From the NCBI RefSeq assembly GCF_032598905.1, contig NZ_CP122458.1, positions 7,155,001 to 7,219,000 on the forward strand: DNA of 64,000 nucleotides, read 5' to 3'. This DNA is from Streptomyces sp. 11x1 (GTDB lineage: Bacteria; Actinomycetota; Actinomycetes; Streptomycetales; Streptomycetaceae). The number at the start of each line of letters is the position of its first letter. Position 1 is the stretch's first letter. The notes under the pieces are model-generated. The model was given only the letters and a program-made list of their open reading frames with translations, ran no database searches and was not told the origin of the DNA. Both the position numbers and the translations under genes were made by a program. This document shows, in pieces, positions 27,149-37,119 of the stretch.

Positions 27149-29344
27149 TCAGGCGCCCTGCCCGCTGTCCTCGACGGCCGTGTCCGTAGACGGGTCTGTA
27201 GAGGGGGCGGCCTCTACCTGTCGTGCGGCGAGGAGGAGTTCGGCGGGCACGGCGGCCTCAAGGTCGGCCCTGCGGTAGCCGGCGAGGTTCTTCCCGTCGA
27301 CCTTCACCTGCTTCGTGGTGCGGTCGACGCCGGCGGCTTCCAGCTCGGCGGCCAGGCGCTCGGCGTCGAAGTCGCCGTAGCGGTCCTCGTCGACATTCAC
27401 GAGCCGGTCGAGGAGGACGACGGTGTGCATACGGTCGGCGTGCCGCATCACGTCGAGGCAGTCGGACAGCACGGGGGCGATGGTGACGCCGGCCTGGTCG
27501 GCGGCCGCGCTGACGTCGCCGACGGCGTCGCCGGTGAGCTGGCCGTGCTTGACGCGCAGGGCACGGCCGCGCTGGCAGAGTTCGGCGAACGCGGGCCCGT
27601 CGAGGAAGTCGGCGCGCACGGTCACGAACGAGGCAGGGCCGGTGACCAGGACGCCTGTACCGTGGTGGTCCTCGGACAGCACGGATGCGTCAGCACCCTG
27701 GGCGGCCTTGCCCTTGCCCAGCACCATGTCGGAGGACGTCTGGTCGACGACCTGGGTGCAGTACCTGAGGGTGATGATCTCCCGCAGCTTGGTGGGTACC
27801 GACTCGGCGTCGGGCCGCTGCGAGGCGAAGTTGCTGATGAACCCGGCGGCCGGCCCGCGGCGAGCAATCCGGCACAGGTCGTTGATGACCTGGTCGCGGT
27901 CGTCCTTGTCCATGGCGGTGAAGTACTCCTGCAGTTCGTCGATCGTGACGAAGATGACCGGCAGGTTGTACTTCTCGACGATGGCTGGGGTCAGCTTGCC
28001 CTCCGGGCACACCGACACCGGGAGTCCGCGGAGCAGCACGAACCGGCGCTCCATCTCCGCGAGCAGTTCCTTCAGCATCGCCTTCAGCGCTTCGACGGCG
28101 TCATCCTCGGCACCCATGACGAGCCGGTGGGCGACGGCCTTCATGGGCATCCAGTCGGCTCCGCCCTTGCCGTCGGCGACGTAGTGCCGGACGTAGGCGT
28201 CGAGGAGGCCGGCGGCGGTCATGAGTCGCTGAGTGAACGTCTTGCCCCGCCGGGGGAGGCCGCCGAAGAACAGGGACTGCCACATGATGGGGACGGTGAT
28301 GCGGTTGCCGCGGGCGTCCTGCCCGAACGGGATCGGGTCCCACACGGTGAACGTCTCAGACTTGACCAGCGGTGACGGGTTCGGGTCCCCGAGATACGGG
28401 TCATCGTCTGCGACCCACATCGACACCCGGCCCGCGTTGCCGCCGGCCGCCGCGCGGACGCGGGAGGCAATGACCTGGATCTCGTCGACACCGAGCTCGG
28501 CGGCGATCGCGGTCCGCTTGGCGAGGACGTCGGCTGCGGTCTTCCCGCCGCCCTTGGGCAGGTCGAAGATGACGGACCAGCCTCGCCCGTCCCTCACGGG
28601 GCCCATGACGCAGGTGCTGCGCGGTCCTTCGTCGTCGCCCTTGCCCTGTTTGAGCAGCCCGGATGCGCGCAGGGCGTCGTTGAGCTGCTGCGCGGACATG
28701 TCCACCTTCAGGGGCGGGGTGGGGTTGTCGAGGAGCTGCACGTCCTCGCCACGGCCGAGGTAGGCCAGCGGCACGATGACGGCGGCGGCCATGGCTGTCT
28801 GTAGCAGCGGGTCGGCCAGCGCGAACCCGGCCGCGGCGGCGGTGACGGCGACGGCGGCGGCACCCCACCGCCAGCGGCGGGACTTGGTGCGCTCCCGGTG
28901 CAGCAGCGCGTACCGGACGGCAAGGTCGACGTCCTCGGGCTTGGCCTTGCACTTCGCCCTCAGCGCCTTTACGGCCGCTGTCTGGTCCTGGGCGGCGAGG
29001 GTCGGCCACAGGCCGCGGGCGCCCCGCCACGCGCCTTTGGTGGCCAGCCCGCCGAGCCGGAACGTGTACTTGGGGACGCGGAGCAGGTGGTAGCGGCTGT
29101 GCCACCAGGACAGTCGGCAGAATGCCGCCGTGTTGGCCTTGATGGACGCTGCGGAGCGGGCCCAGACGGGCAGGATCGGTGCGTCGGGGACGGTGAGCCA
29201 GTCGGCGAGCGGGTTGTCCGGGCGGTCGACGGCTTCGACGACGTCGGCCTCTAGGGGGTCGGTGGGCTCCGGTTCGGGGGCGAACTTGAGGAGGGACACG
29301 GCCGGTTCGGCGTGCCCGTTGATGCGCCTGATGGTGTCGGTCAT
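27149..29344 (-). CDS. FtsK/SpoIIIE-type DNA translocase (TraB-like)
   Basis: The 731-residue protein has two hydrophobic segments (WRWGAAAVAVTAAAAGFAL and MAAAVIVPLAYLG, residues ~170-205) and then an FtsK ATPase domain. Walker A is GGLPRRGKTF (~residue 375) and the Walker B region is PVIFVTIDELQEYFT. Also seen are FISNFASQRPDAESVPTKLR, TLRYCTQVVD and a C-terminal region with a KQVKVDGKNLAGYRR winged-helix-like end. Actinomycete conjugative elements use such a hexameric pump to move double-stranded DNA between mycelial cells. MTDTIRRING at 29344 is the chosen start. Its presence beside phage head genes is unusual. Confidence 0.87.
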   Translation of the reverse strand: MTDTIRRINGHAEPAVSLLKFAPEPEPTDPLEADVVEAVDRPDNPLADWLTVPDAPILPVWARSAASIKANTAAFCRLSWWHSRYHLLRVPKYTFRLGGLATKGAWRGARGLWPTLAAQDQTAAVKALRAKCKAKPEDVDLAVRYALLHRERTKSRRWRWGAAAVAVTAAAAGFALADPLLQTAMAAAVIVPLAYLGRGEDVQLLDNPTPPLKVDMSAQQLNDALRASGLLKQGKGDDEGPRSTCVMGPVRDGRGWSVIFDLPKGGGKTAADVLAKRTAIAAELGVDEIQVIASRVRAAAGGNAGRVSMWVADDDPYLGDPNPSPLVKSETFTVWDPIPFGQDARGNRITVPIMWQSLFFGGLPRRGKTFTQRLMTAAGLLDAYVRHYVADGKGGADWMPMKAVAHRLVMGAEDDAVEALKAMLKELLAEMERRFVLLRGLPVSVCPEGKLTPAIVEKYNLPVIFVTIDELQEYFTAMDKDDRDQVINDLCRIARRGPAAGFISNFASQRPDAESVPTKLREIITLRYCTQVVDQTSSDMVLGKGKAAQGADASVLSEDHHGTGVLVTGPASFVTVRADFLDGPAFAELCQRGRALRVKHGQLTGDAVGDVSAAADQAGVTIAPVLSDCLDVMRHADRMHTVVLLDRLVNVDEDRYGDFDAERLAAELEAAGVDRTTKQVKVDGKNLAGYRRADLEAAVPAELLLAARQVEAAPSTDPSTDTAVEDSGQGA

Positions 29345-29429
29345 GCTGGCGGTTCCGTCTCTCTGCGGAGGGGCTGGAGGCCCGGGGGCGGCGACGGCTT
29401 GGCGGTTGGACGCCGTCCCCGGGGCGTGG

Positions 29430-29609
29430 CTATTTCTTCTTGCGCCTGAGCGCCTGGTTCTCGATCCGCTCGACGCGCCGCTGCAGGTCGCTGATGTCGA
29501 CGCCGTCACCGCCGGCGCCCCTTTTGGCCATGCGCGCGGTCAGGGCGATGACGCGCAGCTTCTCGCCGGTGGTGAAGTCCGCGAACCGGATGTCGGGGTT
29601 GTCGGCCAT
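29430..29609 (-). CDS. Small basic coiled-coil protein
   Basis: The 59-residue protein (MADNPDIRFADFTTGEKLRV; later DISDLQRRVERIENQ and a RRKKK end) has a short amphipathic helix. It lies 3 bp after the Nudix stop and 85 bp before the FtsK start, so all three are one operon. Similar tiny genes occur next to transfer genes in actinomycete elements. Function unknown. Confidence 0.7.
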   Translation of the reverse strand: MADNPDIRFADFTTGEKLRVIALTARMAKRGAGGDGVDISDLQRRVERIENQALRRKKK

Positions 29610-29612
29610 GGG

Positions 29613-29963
29613 TCAGCGCTCCGTCTTGGTGAGGGCGGCGGCGATGATGTTGGCGTGGTCGAATGCCAGCTGGGGCAGGGCGTTCAGGGGCCACCACTCG
29701 GCGCGGGTCGCGTCGTCTCCGGCCTCGGTGATCGTTCCGGGGATGACGGTCAGCTGGTAGGCGACGGTGACGTACCTGCCGCGCGGGTCCCGGCCGGGGG
29801 CGTCGAACACGCCGAGCTGGGTCAGTTCCTCGGGGGCCGCGTGCACGCCGGCCTCTTCGGCGAGCTCGCGGGCGGCAGCGGCGCGGCTCGTCTCACCGGG
29901 GTCGACGTGACCGCCGGGCGAAGCAGGCGGGTTCGTCGATTTCTGGCCGGTGAGTCGCAGCAA
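29613..29963 (-). pseudogene. Nudix hydrolase, 5' end lost
   Basis: The Nudix box is almost complete: GGHVDPGETSRAAAARELAE then EAGV. The C-terminal half is normal (YVTVAYQLTVIPGTITEAG, AEWWPLNALPQLAF). Upstream of PASPGGHVD (about 29930) the sequence is no longer Nudix-like, so the first ~40 residues and the ribosome-binding site are lost at the block boundary. In pSAM2 a Nudix protein (Pif) gives immunity to transfer; a similar role here would be inference. Confidence 0.8.
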
Positions 29964-30096
29964 CCGACGCGTGAGTGGTTCACCGACAGCTATGAGTATG
30001 GCGGGTTCACGGCCGAACGAGCTCGGGTCGAGCAGCCCGTCATCGCTGCGGTGTGTCTGCCCGGTCGGCGATCTGAGTGCCGTGGTCGGAACGGGC

Positions 30097-30117
30097 TTGA
30101 CCTTGACGCTGGGTCAA
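30097..30117 (+). promoter_or_regulatory. MerR-type operator/promoter for the ABC transporter operon
   Basis: Inverted repeat TTGACC (30097-30102) and GGTCAA (30112-30117) with a 9-bp spacer lies 70 bp before the ATPase start. TTGACC is also a good -35 box, and MerR-family operators usually lie in an over-long -35/-10 spacer. The MerR gene at the end of the operon is the likely ligand. Confidence 0.65.
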
Positions 30118-30186
30118 CCCTCCATCCTTCCGGGAGGAGCTTCCGCGCAGTCGCCTGGAACAGCTCCGCGAAGGAGGCAGATGACC

Positions 30187-30996
30187 ATGGCAGCCCAATC
30201 GATCGCCGGTCCGGCGATTCGCGTGCAGGGTCTGAAGAAGTCGTACGGGAAGCTCGAAGTGCTGCGCGGTGTGGACTTCGACGTGGTGCCGGGCAGCATC
30301 TTCGCCCTGCTCGGTTCCAACGGGGCGGGCAAGACCACGACCGTGAGGATCCTCGCCACGCTCCTGAATGCCGACGCGGGGGCGGCGAGCGTCAATGGCT
30401 TCGACGTCGCCACGCAAGCGGCGAACGTTCGGGAGTCCAGCAGTCTCACCGGGCAGTTCGCGGCCGTCGACGAGATCCTCAGCGGTCGGGAGAACCTCGC
30501 CCTGGTCGCCAGGCTGCGCCACCTCAAGGACCCTGGCGCGACTGCGGATGACCTGCTGAGGCGTTTCTCGCTGAGCGAGGCAGGCGCGCGGCGAGTGTCC
30601 ACGTATTCGGGTGGGATGCGCCGCCGGCTGGACATTGCGATGAGCCTCATCGGGAATTCGCCGGTGATTTTCCTGGACGAGCCGACGGCCGGACTCGACC
30701 CCGAGGCGCGCATCGAGGTGTGGGATGCGGTCAAGGAGCTCGCCGGCCACGGAACGACGGTGCTGCTCACCACGCAGTACCTGGACGAGGCCGAACAGCT
30801 GGCCGACCGGATCGCGATCCTCCACCAGGGCCGGATCATCGTGAACGGCACCCTCGCCGAGCTCAAGCAGCTCTTCCCGCCCGCCAAGGTCGAGTACGTC
30901 GAGAAGCAGCCGACTCTGGAGGAGATCTTCCTCGCGGTCATCGGCAGTGGCGACAAGAGCGCCGCCACCAGCACGACAACCGGGGGACAACGATGA
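30187..30996 (+). CDS. DrrA-like ABC transporter ATP-binding protein
   Basis: The 269-residue protein has Walker A GSNGAGKTTTVRIL, Q-loop SSSLTGQFAAVDEILSGREN, signature YSGGMRRRLDIAMSLIG, Walker B VIFLDEPTAGLDP and switch TTQYLDEAEQLADRIAI. This is the daunorubicin-resistance (DrrA/CcmA) exporter class. Of two ATGs, 30187 is preferred because AGGAGG lies 9 nt upstream; 30181 would leave only 3 nt. It overlaps the permease gene by 4 bp. Confidence 0.93.
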   Translation: MAAQSIAGPAIRVQGLKKSYGKLEVLRGVDFDVVPGSIFALLGSNGAGKTTTVRILATLLNADAGAASVNGFDVATQAANVRESSSLTGQFAAVDEILSGRENLALVARLRHLKDPGATADDLLRRFSLSEAGARRVSTYSGGMRRRLDIAMSLIGNSPVIFLDEPTAGLDPEARIEVWDAVKELAGHGTTVLLTTQYLDEAEQLADRIAILHQGRIIVNGTLAELKQLFPPAKVEYVEKQPTLEEIFLAVIGSGDKSAATSTTTGGQR

Positions 30997-31754
30997 CCGA
31001 GTACTTCTTCAGCGACACCGCCGCGCTCACGGGGCGGACCCTGCGCCACGTCACACGCAGCATGGACACCATCATCACGACCGCCATCACGCCGGTCGCC
31101 ATGATGCTGATGTTCGTCTACGTGTTCGGCGGCGCCATCGATACCGGGTCGGTCTCGTACGTGAACTACATGCTGCCCGGCATCCTGCTCATGACCATCG
31201 CCTCAGGCATCTCCTACACCGCGTACCGGCTGTTCACCGACGTGAAAAGCGGGATCTTCGAACGATTCCAGTCCATGCCGATCGCGCGCTCGGGTGTGCT
31301 GTGGGCCCACGTCGTCACCTCTCTGGTCGCCAACCTGATCGCTCTTGTACTCGTCGTGGGCGTCGCTGTGCTCATGGGCTTCCGCTCAGGGGCAGGAGTG
31401 TCAGCATGGCTCGCGGTCACCGGCATCCTGCTCCTGTTCACCCTGGCGCTGACCTGGCTCGCCGTGATCCCCGGGCTCTCCGCGTCCTCGGTCGAGGGAG
31501 CGGGCGCGTTCGCCTACCCGCTCATCTTCCTGCCGTTCGTCAGCTCTGCGTTTGTGCCCACCAAGACGATGCCCGGCCCGGTGCGCTGGTTCGCCGAACA
31601 TCAGCCGGTGACGTCGATCGTCAACACGATCCGCAACCTGTTCGCCCAGCAGCCGGTCGGTGACGACATCTGGACCGCCCTCGCGTGGTGCGTCGGCATC
31701 CTCGTCGTGGCGTACATCTTCGCGATGGCCGCCTATCGCCGGAAGATCGCCTGA
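30993..31754 (+). CDS. DrrB-like ABC-2 type permease
   Basis: The 253-residue protein has six predicted transmembrane helices (for example TPVAMMLMFVYVFGGAI, YMLPGILLMTIASGISYTA, VANLIALVLVVGVAVLMGF and WCVGILVVAYIFAMAA) and the family feature FERFQSMPIARSGVLWAHV after helix 2. It pairs with the upstream ATPase to export a drug-like substrate. The ATGA overlap implies coupled translation. Confidence 0.92.
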   Translation: MTEYFFSDTAALTGRTLRHVTRSMDTIITTAITPVAMMLMFVYVFGGAIDTGSVSYVNYMLPGILLMTIASGISYTAYRLFTDVKSGIFERFQSMPIARSGVLWAHVVTSLVANLIALVLVVGVAVLMGFRSGAGVSAWLAVTGILLLFTLALTWLAVIPGLSASSVEGAGAFAYPLIFLPFVSSAFVPTKTMPGPVRWFAEHQPVTSIVNTIRNLFAQQPVGDDIWTALAWCVGILVVAYIFAMAAYRRKIA

Positions 31755-31769
31755 GGCAGTCTGAGACCC

Positions 31770-32561
31770 ATGCTCACCATCAGCCAGCTTGCGTCGTACG
31801 CCGGGGTGACGGTGCGGGCGGTACGCCACTACCACCGGATCGGGTTGCTGCCAGAGCCCGAGCGCGACCGGTCCGGATACCGGACCTACGACGCTGCCGC
31901 GGTCGTGCGACTGATCCGGATCCGCACCCTCGCAGACGCCGGCGTGCCGCTGGCCCGGGTACAGGAACTCCTTGACGCCGGCCCGGAGGACTTCGCCGGC
32001 GGCGTCCAGGAGATCGACAAGGCCCTGCGCGCCGAGATCCGGCGGCTGCAGGACACTCGCAGCCGACTCGCCAGGCTCGCCGCCGGAGAGCACCTGGCGC
32101 TTCCGCAGAGCGTCGTGGACTACCTCGACCGGCTGCGCGGTCTCGGCGTTGAGGAGCGGTACATCGAGATGGAGCGGGACGCCTGGATCATGATCGCCGC
32201 CCAGGTGCCGCACTCGATCGACTCCGTGATCGCCAAGAAGCACGAGGAGCTGGACGACCCCGACATGGTGAAGCTCTACAGCCTTCTCAGCGGGGCACTC
32301 GACTGGCCGGCCGACGACCCGCGGATCGTCGAGGTCGCCGACATCATGGAGCGCCTGATGATTCGCGCTGAGGAGGCCGGCGAGGTGGGTGCCGACGACG
32401 GCATCGACGACCAGTTCGTCGACCTGCTGGACTCAACCACGGCCAACTCCTCACCGGTCGCCGAGCGACTCCGGGCGATCCTGGAGGAGCGGGGCTGGAG
32501 GGGCTGGATCCGCATCGAGCGAGTGCCTGCCGAGAGACTCAACACTGAGCTGCCATCGTGA
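31770..32561 (+). CDS. MerR-family transcriptional regulator
   Basis: The 263-residue protein starts MLTISQLASYAGVTVRAVRH with the MerR HTH (YHRIGLLPEPERDRSGYRTY, VVRLIRIRTLADAGVPL), a coiled-coil dimer helix (IDKALRAEIRRLQDTRSRLA) and a long C-terminal effector domain. It begins 15 bp after the permease and probably controls the operon through the operator at 30097. Confidence 0.92.
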   Translation: MLTISQLASYAGVTVRAVRHYHRIGLLPEPERDRSGYRTYDAAAVVRLIRIRTLADAGVPLARVQELLDAGPEDFAGGVQEIDKALRAEIRRLQDTRSRLARLAAGEHLALPQSVVDYLDRLRGLGVEERYIEMERDAWIMIAAQVPHSIDSVIAKKHEELDDPDMVKLYSLLSGALDWPADDPRIVEVADIMERLMIRAEEAGEVGADDGIDDQFVDLLDSTTANSSPVAERLRAILEERGWRGWIRIERVPAERLNTELPS

Positions 32562-33181
32562 AGGCAGGTCAGGGTCCTGGAATGACGCTATTTGGGGGTG
32601 CACGTGCTTCCCGGGGGCGGCCGTCTGCCTCAGTGAGCCTCCGCCAAGTTCGTTTCCGCAGTTCAGTGGGGCTGGTGTGATGCGTTGGTGAGGTCCTCAC
32701 GCTGACAGGTGGCATGATCGTCGGGGCGAGATCATCCGCCCGCTCCGTCAGCGCTGTACTTCGCTGTTCGCCAGGACGAGCAGGGCCCGCAGGAGCGTGG
32801 TGGCCTGCCGGGTGTCGGTGCGGAGCTTGGTCAGGATCCGCCAGTTCTTGAGGTTCGCGAAGCCGTGTTCGTTGGCGGCGCGTTCGCGGCTGACCAGGCG
32901 GTTCGCTTCCTTCTCGGCGGCGGTCAGCTTGTGGTTGCGGGTGGCCTTGCGGCCGGTGATGATCACCGGGTCGTCGTCGGGTTTGTCGTCGAGGCCGACG
33001 AAGCCGAGGTCGGCCAGGGCGCCGAGGCCGGCTTCCCGCAGGTGTTCGGTGATCTTGTTGTGGCGGGCGGTGGTGATCTCGCTGGACCGGCCGGGCTTGG
33101 CTGCGGAGATCCAGATCAGGTTGCCCTTCTCGTCGGTCAGTGCGAGAAACAGCAGGCCATGGGCCTTGTGCTTGCCCGAGT

Positions 33182-35353
33182 GTGCGCCGTGAGGCGCTCG
33201 TTGTTCGAGTGGAGGTGAAAGACCGCCACCATCGCCCTGTCGCAGCAGGGCGGTTGAAGCTGGGGGCAGCCTGAACCGGGAGGTGCCGGGGAGGGCGGGA
33301 AGCAGCCCCGACAAAGCCGGGACGTGCCAGTACTGCCAGATGGTGCGGGTCCGGCAAGCGAGACGGAGAGGAGTACGCGAGGAACCGGCGTCTACGCCTC
33401 CTTAAGGCACGCCAGCTCGAACCTGGTGGATGACGGCTGGATGCGGTGCGTCCCTGCTGGATATTCGGCTGGCGGGGAACTTCCTGGGTGGTCTATTTCG
33501 GTCGCGCGGGGAGGCCACGGTGAAGTGCTGCGGGGTAGCCGTGGCGAGGCCGCGGGGGTATAGCCGGGCTCCTACTCCGACGATCGAACAGCGAGCGAAC
33601 ACGGGAACCGTCCCGGTTCCGCCCTCCTGCCGCGCGTCCAGTTCGGGCGGAGGGCTGGGTCCATCGTCGGCCGATCGGGCCGGGACGGGGCGGAGCCGCC
33701 GTAGTACTCCGAGCCGGGGAGAGCCCGGCACATGGGGAAGGGCGGCAGCGGTTTCGAGAAGGGAAGGAGGCTGCAATGCCGAAAGACGCACCACTGAACA
33801 GTGGTGCTCCCGAGGCCCCGTTGGGGTCTCACCAGCGAGTATCGGGGATGCAGACCAAGCTTCACCGTTGGGCGGCGGCTGACCATGGCCGCAGGTTCGA
33901 CGATCTGTTCAACCTCGTATGCGACCCGGCGACGCTGCTCGTGGCGTTCGAACGGGTCGCGGGCAACCAGGGAGCCCGCACCCCGGGCGTCGACGGCCTC
34001 ACAGTCGTCAACGTCGAGCGGGAACTCGGCCTCCCGGGCTACCTTGAGGACCTGCAACGCGTACTGAAGACGGGTGAATTCCGCCCGCTGCCGGTGCGCG
34101 AACGCAAGATCCCCAAGCCCGGCGGAAGCGGGAAGGTGCGCAAGCTCGGCATCCCGACCGTCTCCGACCGGGTGGTCCAGGCAGCCCTCAAGCTGGTGTT
34201 CGAGCCGATCTTCGAGGCCGACTTCCTGCCGGTCTCCTACGGTTTCCGGCCCATGCGGCGCGCACACGACGCGATCGCCGAGATCCACCGCTACGGCACC
34301 AGCGGCTATCGCTGGGTGCTGGATGCGGATATCGAGGCGTGCTTCGACTCCATCGACCACACGGCCCTGATGGACCGGGTGCGCGCGAGAGTCAAGGACA
34401 AGCGCGTGCTGCGGCTGGTCAAGGCGTTTCTCAAGGCCGGCGTCCTCACGGAGGGCGGCGGCCGCGAGGAGACCTTCACCGGCACCCCGCAGGGCGGCAT
34501 CCTCTCCCCGCTGCTGGCGAACATTGCCCTGTCCGCGCTCGACGAGCACGTGATGGAGCCGTGGGAGCCGGGCGGGAGGATGTCCACCAGAGGCAGGCGG
34601 GCGCACCATCGTCTTCACGGCCGCGCGAACTGGCGCATCGTCCGCTACGCGGACGACTTCGTCGTCCTGGTCGACGGCAGCCGTGACGACGTCGCCTGCC
34701 TGCGCGAGGACATCGCCGACGTACTGCACCCTCTCGGGCTGAGGCTGTCACCGGCCAAGACTCGGATCGTGCACATGTCGGACGGGTTCGACTTCCTTGG
34801 GTTCCACATCCAGTGGCGCCGCAAGCGAGGATCGAACAAGTGGTACGTCTACACCTTCATCGCCAAGAGGCCCATCCGGCAGCTGAAGGACAAGATCCGT
34901 GCCCTGACGAACAGAACGTCGCAGCAGGACCCGGGGACCGTGCTGAAGAGGATCAACTCGATTCTGCGCGGCTGGGTCAACTACTTCAAGCACGCGGTAT
35001 GCAAGACCACGCTGAAAGCCCTGGACCAGTTCGTATGGCGACGGGTGACCAGCTGGTGGATGGTGCTGCATCGCTGGAGGTGGAAGGACGTCCGTCGGCG
35101 CTTCACCGACCACAACGGCCGGTGGCACAAGCTCTCGGCGGACGGGATCGAACTGTTCCCCATGGTCTCGATTGCGGTCACCCGCTACCGATACCGGGGC
35201 AACACGATCCCCAGCCCCTGGACACTCAACCACGCTTGAACGGCAGAGACCGTGGAGAGCCCGGTGCGGTGAGAGCCGCACGCCGGGTTCGGCGAGCGGC
35301 ACGGAGAAACGGACCGGTGGCAACACCAGCACCGCGCTCCGTGCCGACTCAAC
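33182..35353 (+). mobile_element. Group II intron (2172 bp) with maturase
   Basis: The 5' end is GTGCGCCGTG (GTGYG consensus). The 3' part has domain V-like pairing around GAGAGCCGCACGCCGGGTTC and ends AC at 35353. The boundaries are fixed independently because precise removal rejoins the host transposase frame. The intron ORF lies in the usual domain IV position. The host site on the intron strand is CCCGAGT^AGTTCTT. Confidence 0.92.
33776..35239 (+). CDS. Group II intron reverse transcriptase/maturase
   Basis: The 487-residue protein has RT blocks: NQGARTPGVDGLTV, GKVRKLGIPTVSDRVVQAAL, SYGFRPMRRAHDAI, RWVLDADIEACFDSID, GTPQGGILSPLLANIALSAL, IVRYADDFVVLV (YADD active site) and LSPAKTRIVHMSDGFDFLGF, followed by maturase domain X (LRGWVNYFKHAV). 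No CxxC/HNH endonuclease domain is visible after domain X, so it is an endonuclease-less type that relies on replication forks for priming. A GAAGGGAAGGAGG site precedes the ATG. Confidence 0.95.
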   Translation: MPKDAPLNSGAPEAPLGSHQRVSGMQTKLHRWAAADHGRRFDDLFNLVCDPATLLVAFERVAGNQGARTPGVDGLTVVNVERELGLPGYLEDLQRVLKTGEFRPLPVRERKIPKPGGSGKVRKLGIPTVSDRVVQAALKLVFEPIFEADFLPVSYGFRPMRRAHDAIAEIHRYGTSGYRWVLDADIEACFDSIDHTALMDRVRARVKDKRVLRLVKAFLKAGVLTEGGGREETFTGTPQGGILSPLLANIALSALDEHVMEPWEPGGRMSTRGRRAHHRLHGRANWRIVRYADDFVVLVDGSRDDVACLREDIADVLHPLGLRLSPAKTRIVHMSDGFDFLGFHIQWRRKRGSNKWYVYTFIAKRPIRQLKDKIRALTNRTSQQDPGTVLKRINSILRGWVNYFKHAVCKTTLKALDQFVWRRVTSWWMVLHRWRWKDVRRRFTDHNGRWHKLSADGIELFPMVSIAVTRYRYRGNTIPSPWTLNHA

Positions 35354-35826
35354 AGTTCTTCCTGTCGTCCTTCCCAGTGCGGCGGTGGGTGCGGATCAGG
35401 GTGCCGTCGAGGAGGACCACGACCCCGCCGCTGCGGGCGATCTTCTTCAGCGCGCGGTCCAGGCGTGGGGCGCGGGCGGCCAGCAGCTTGACGACTTCCT
35501 TCACCCAGCGGCGGACGGTGGACTCCCCGACACCGTTGCCGCCGGCCATGTCGGCCAGGCGCTGGTCGTGACGCAGGACGGCGAGCACGATGACGGCCTG
35601 CTTACCGGGTTCGGCCTTGCGCCAGACAGAGCGCATCCGGTTGCGGCGCCGGCGTATCAGGCCGGCGACGAGATCGATGGTCCGCTTCGACAGCGGGAGG
35701 CGGACCTGGTAGACAACATCCTGAGCGCCCTCGGCGGGCTGGTTTTTCGTCACACATCAACCAACTCCCGCCGGGGGCCCTCGCGTTACGGCCGGAATCG
35801 GCCCGTCCGGCCGCCAACACCGCTGG

Positions 35827-36333
<507 letters not shown>

Positions 36334-36501
36334 CCCTCCCGACGCGGAACCTACGCGGCAGCCCCGAACCTCACACCAGAACCCGCGAGAACGCCCGCGC
36401 CGGACGATCTCGTGCTAACGATCACGCCACCTGTCAGCGTGAGGACCTCACCGCGCATCACACCAGCCCCACTGAACTGCGGAAACGAACTTGGCGGAGT
36501 C

Positions 36502-36742
36502 TCAGTGAGGAACAGGGCCGGCGCGGTGGGGATGGGCAGCGTGGATGTACTTCATGGCAGTGGTGATGGAGATTCCGAAGATACGGACGAGGTGGACGGG
36601 ATCTTCGGTCTCGCGGGCCTCGTCCAGGATTCTGTCGGCGCGAACTGCGCGCAGAGTCAGACCGGCGCGATCGAAGCGCCTGTAGATGTAGTCCGCGGAG
36701 ACAGGATCGGTCGCGCTGGCGGTCTGTTGAGTGACCAGGAGG
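36502..36742 (-). pseudogene. C-terminal remnant of a recombinase-like zinc-ribbon protein
   Basis: Reading leftward from 36742: DPVSADYIYRRFDRAGLTLR, AVRADRILDEARETEDPVHL, VRIFGISITTAMKYIHAAHP and a stop at 36502. It aligns without gaps to the C-terminus of the 809-residue protein at 41587-44016 (ISAWAMGERLRKLGIRLAEA, VLARTLGIDITVAVKW). The upstream part was removed at the IS3 boundary, and the stop lies in the IS inverted repeat. Confidence 0.75.
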
Positions 36743-36792
36743 TGAACCGCCCCGTGTCAGGTAGAGACTCGATTCCGTGAAAGGATTGAGTC

Positions 36793-37119
36793 ATGGCACG
36801 ACCCTCCCGTTACCCGCTTGAGCTGCGCCGTCGCGCGGTGCGCATGGTCGCCGAAGTGCGCGACGACTATCCGAACGAGACAGCCGCCCTGCAGGCGGTG
36901 GCGGACAAGCTCGACATCGGTTCCCGTGAGACGCTGCGGAACTGGGTGAAGCAGTACGAGATTGACGCGGGGCAGCGTCCAGGGATGACGACGGAGGAGT
37001 CCGCCCAGCTCAAGGCATTGAAGAAGGAGAACGCCGAGCTGAAGCGGGCGAACGAGATCCTGAAGGCCGCGGCGAGTTTCTTCGCGGCCGAGCTCGACCG
37101 GCCACACACACGCTCGTAG
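36793..37119 (+). CDS. IS3-family OrfA (HTH protein)
   Basis: The 108-residue protein has the Tnp_1 HTH (RYPLELRRRAVRMVAEVRDD, SRETLRNWVKQYEIDAG) and a leucine-zipper-like tail (LKALKKENAELKRANEILKA). OrfB continues in the -1 frame, the usual programmed-frameshift arrangement. Confidence 0.93.
   Translation: MARPSRYPLELRRRAVRMVAEVRDDYPNETAALQAVADKLDIGSRETLRNWVKQYEIDAGQRPGMTTEESAQLKALKKENAELKRANEILKAAASFFAAELDRPHTRS

Larger units (their letters stand above)
32748..35753 (-). pseudogene. DDE transposase (IS5-like superfamily), split by group II intron
   Basis: The N-terminal part, 35753 to 35354, reads MTKNQPAEGAQDVVYQVRLP, GVGESTVRRWVKEVVK (HTH), VVVLLDGTLIRTHRRTG and DDRKN. The C-terminal part, 33181 to 32748, reads SGKHKAHGLLFLALTDEKG, DLGFVGLDDKPDDDP, RLVSRERAANEHGFANLKNW. 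Removing 33182-35353 restores N-Y-S across the junction in frame and yields a ~277-residue enzyme with the usual D, D, E order. The intron is on the opposite strand, so it cannot be spliced from the transposase mRNA. The gene is therefore inactive. Confidence 0.88.
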
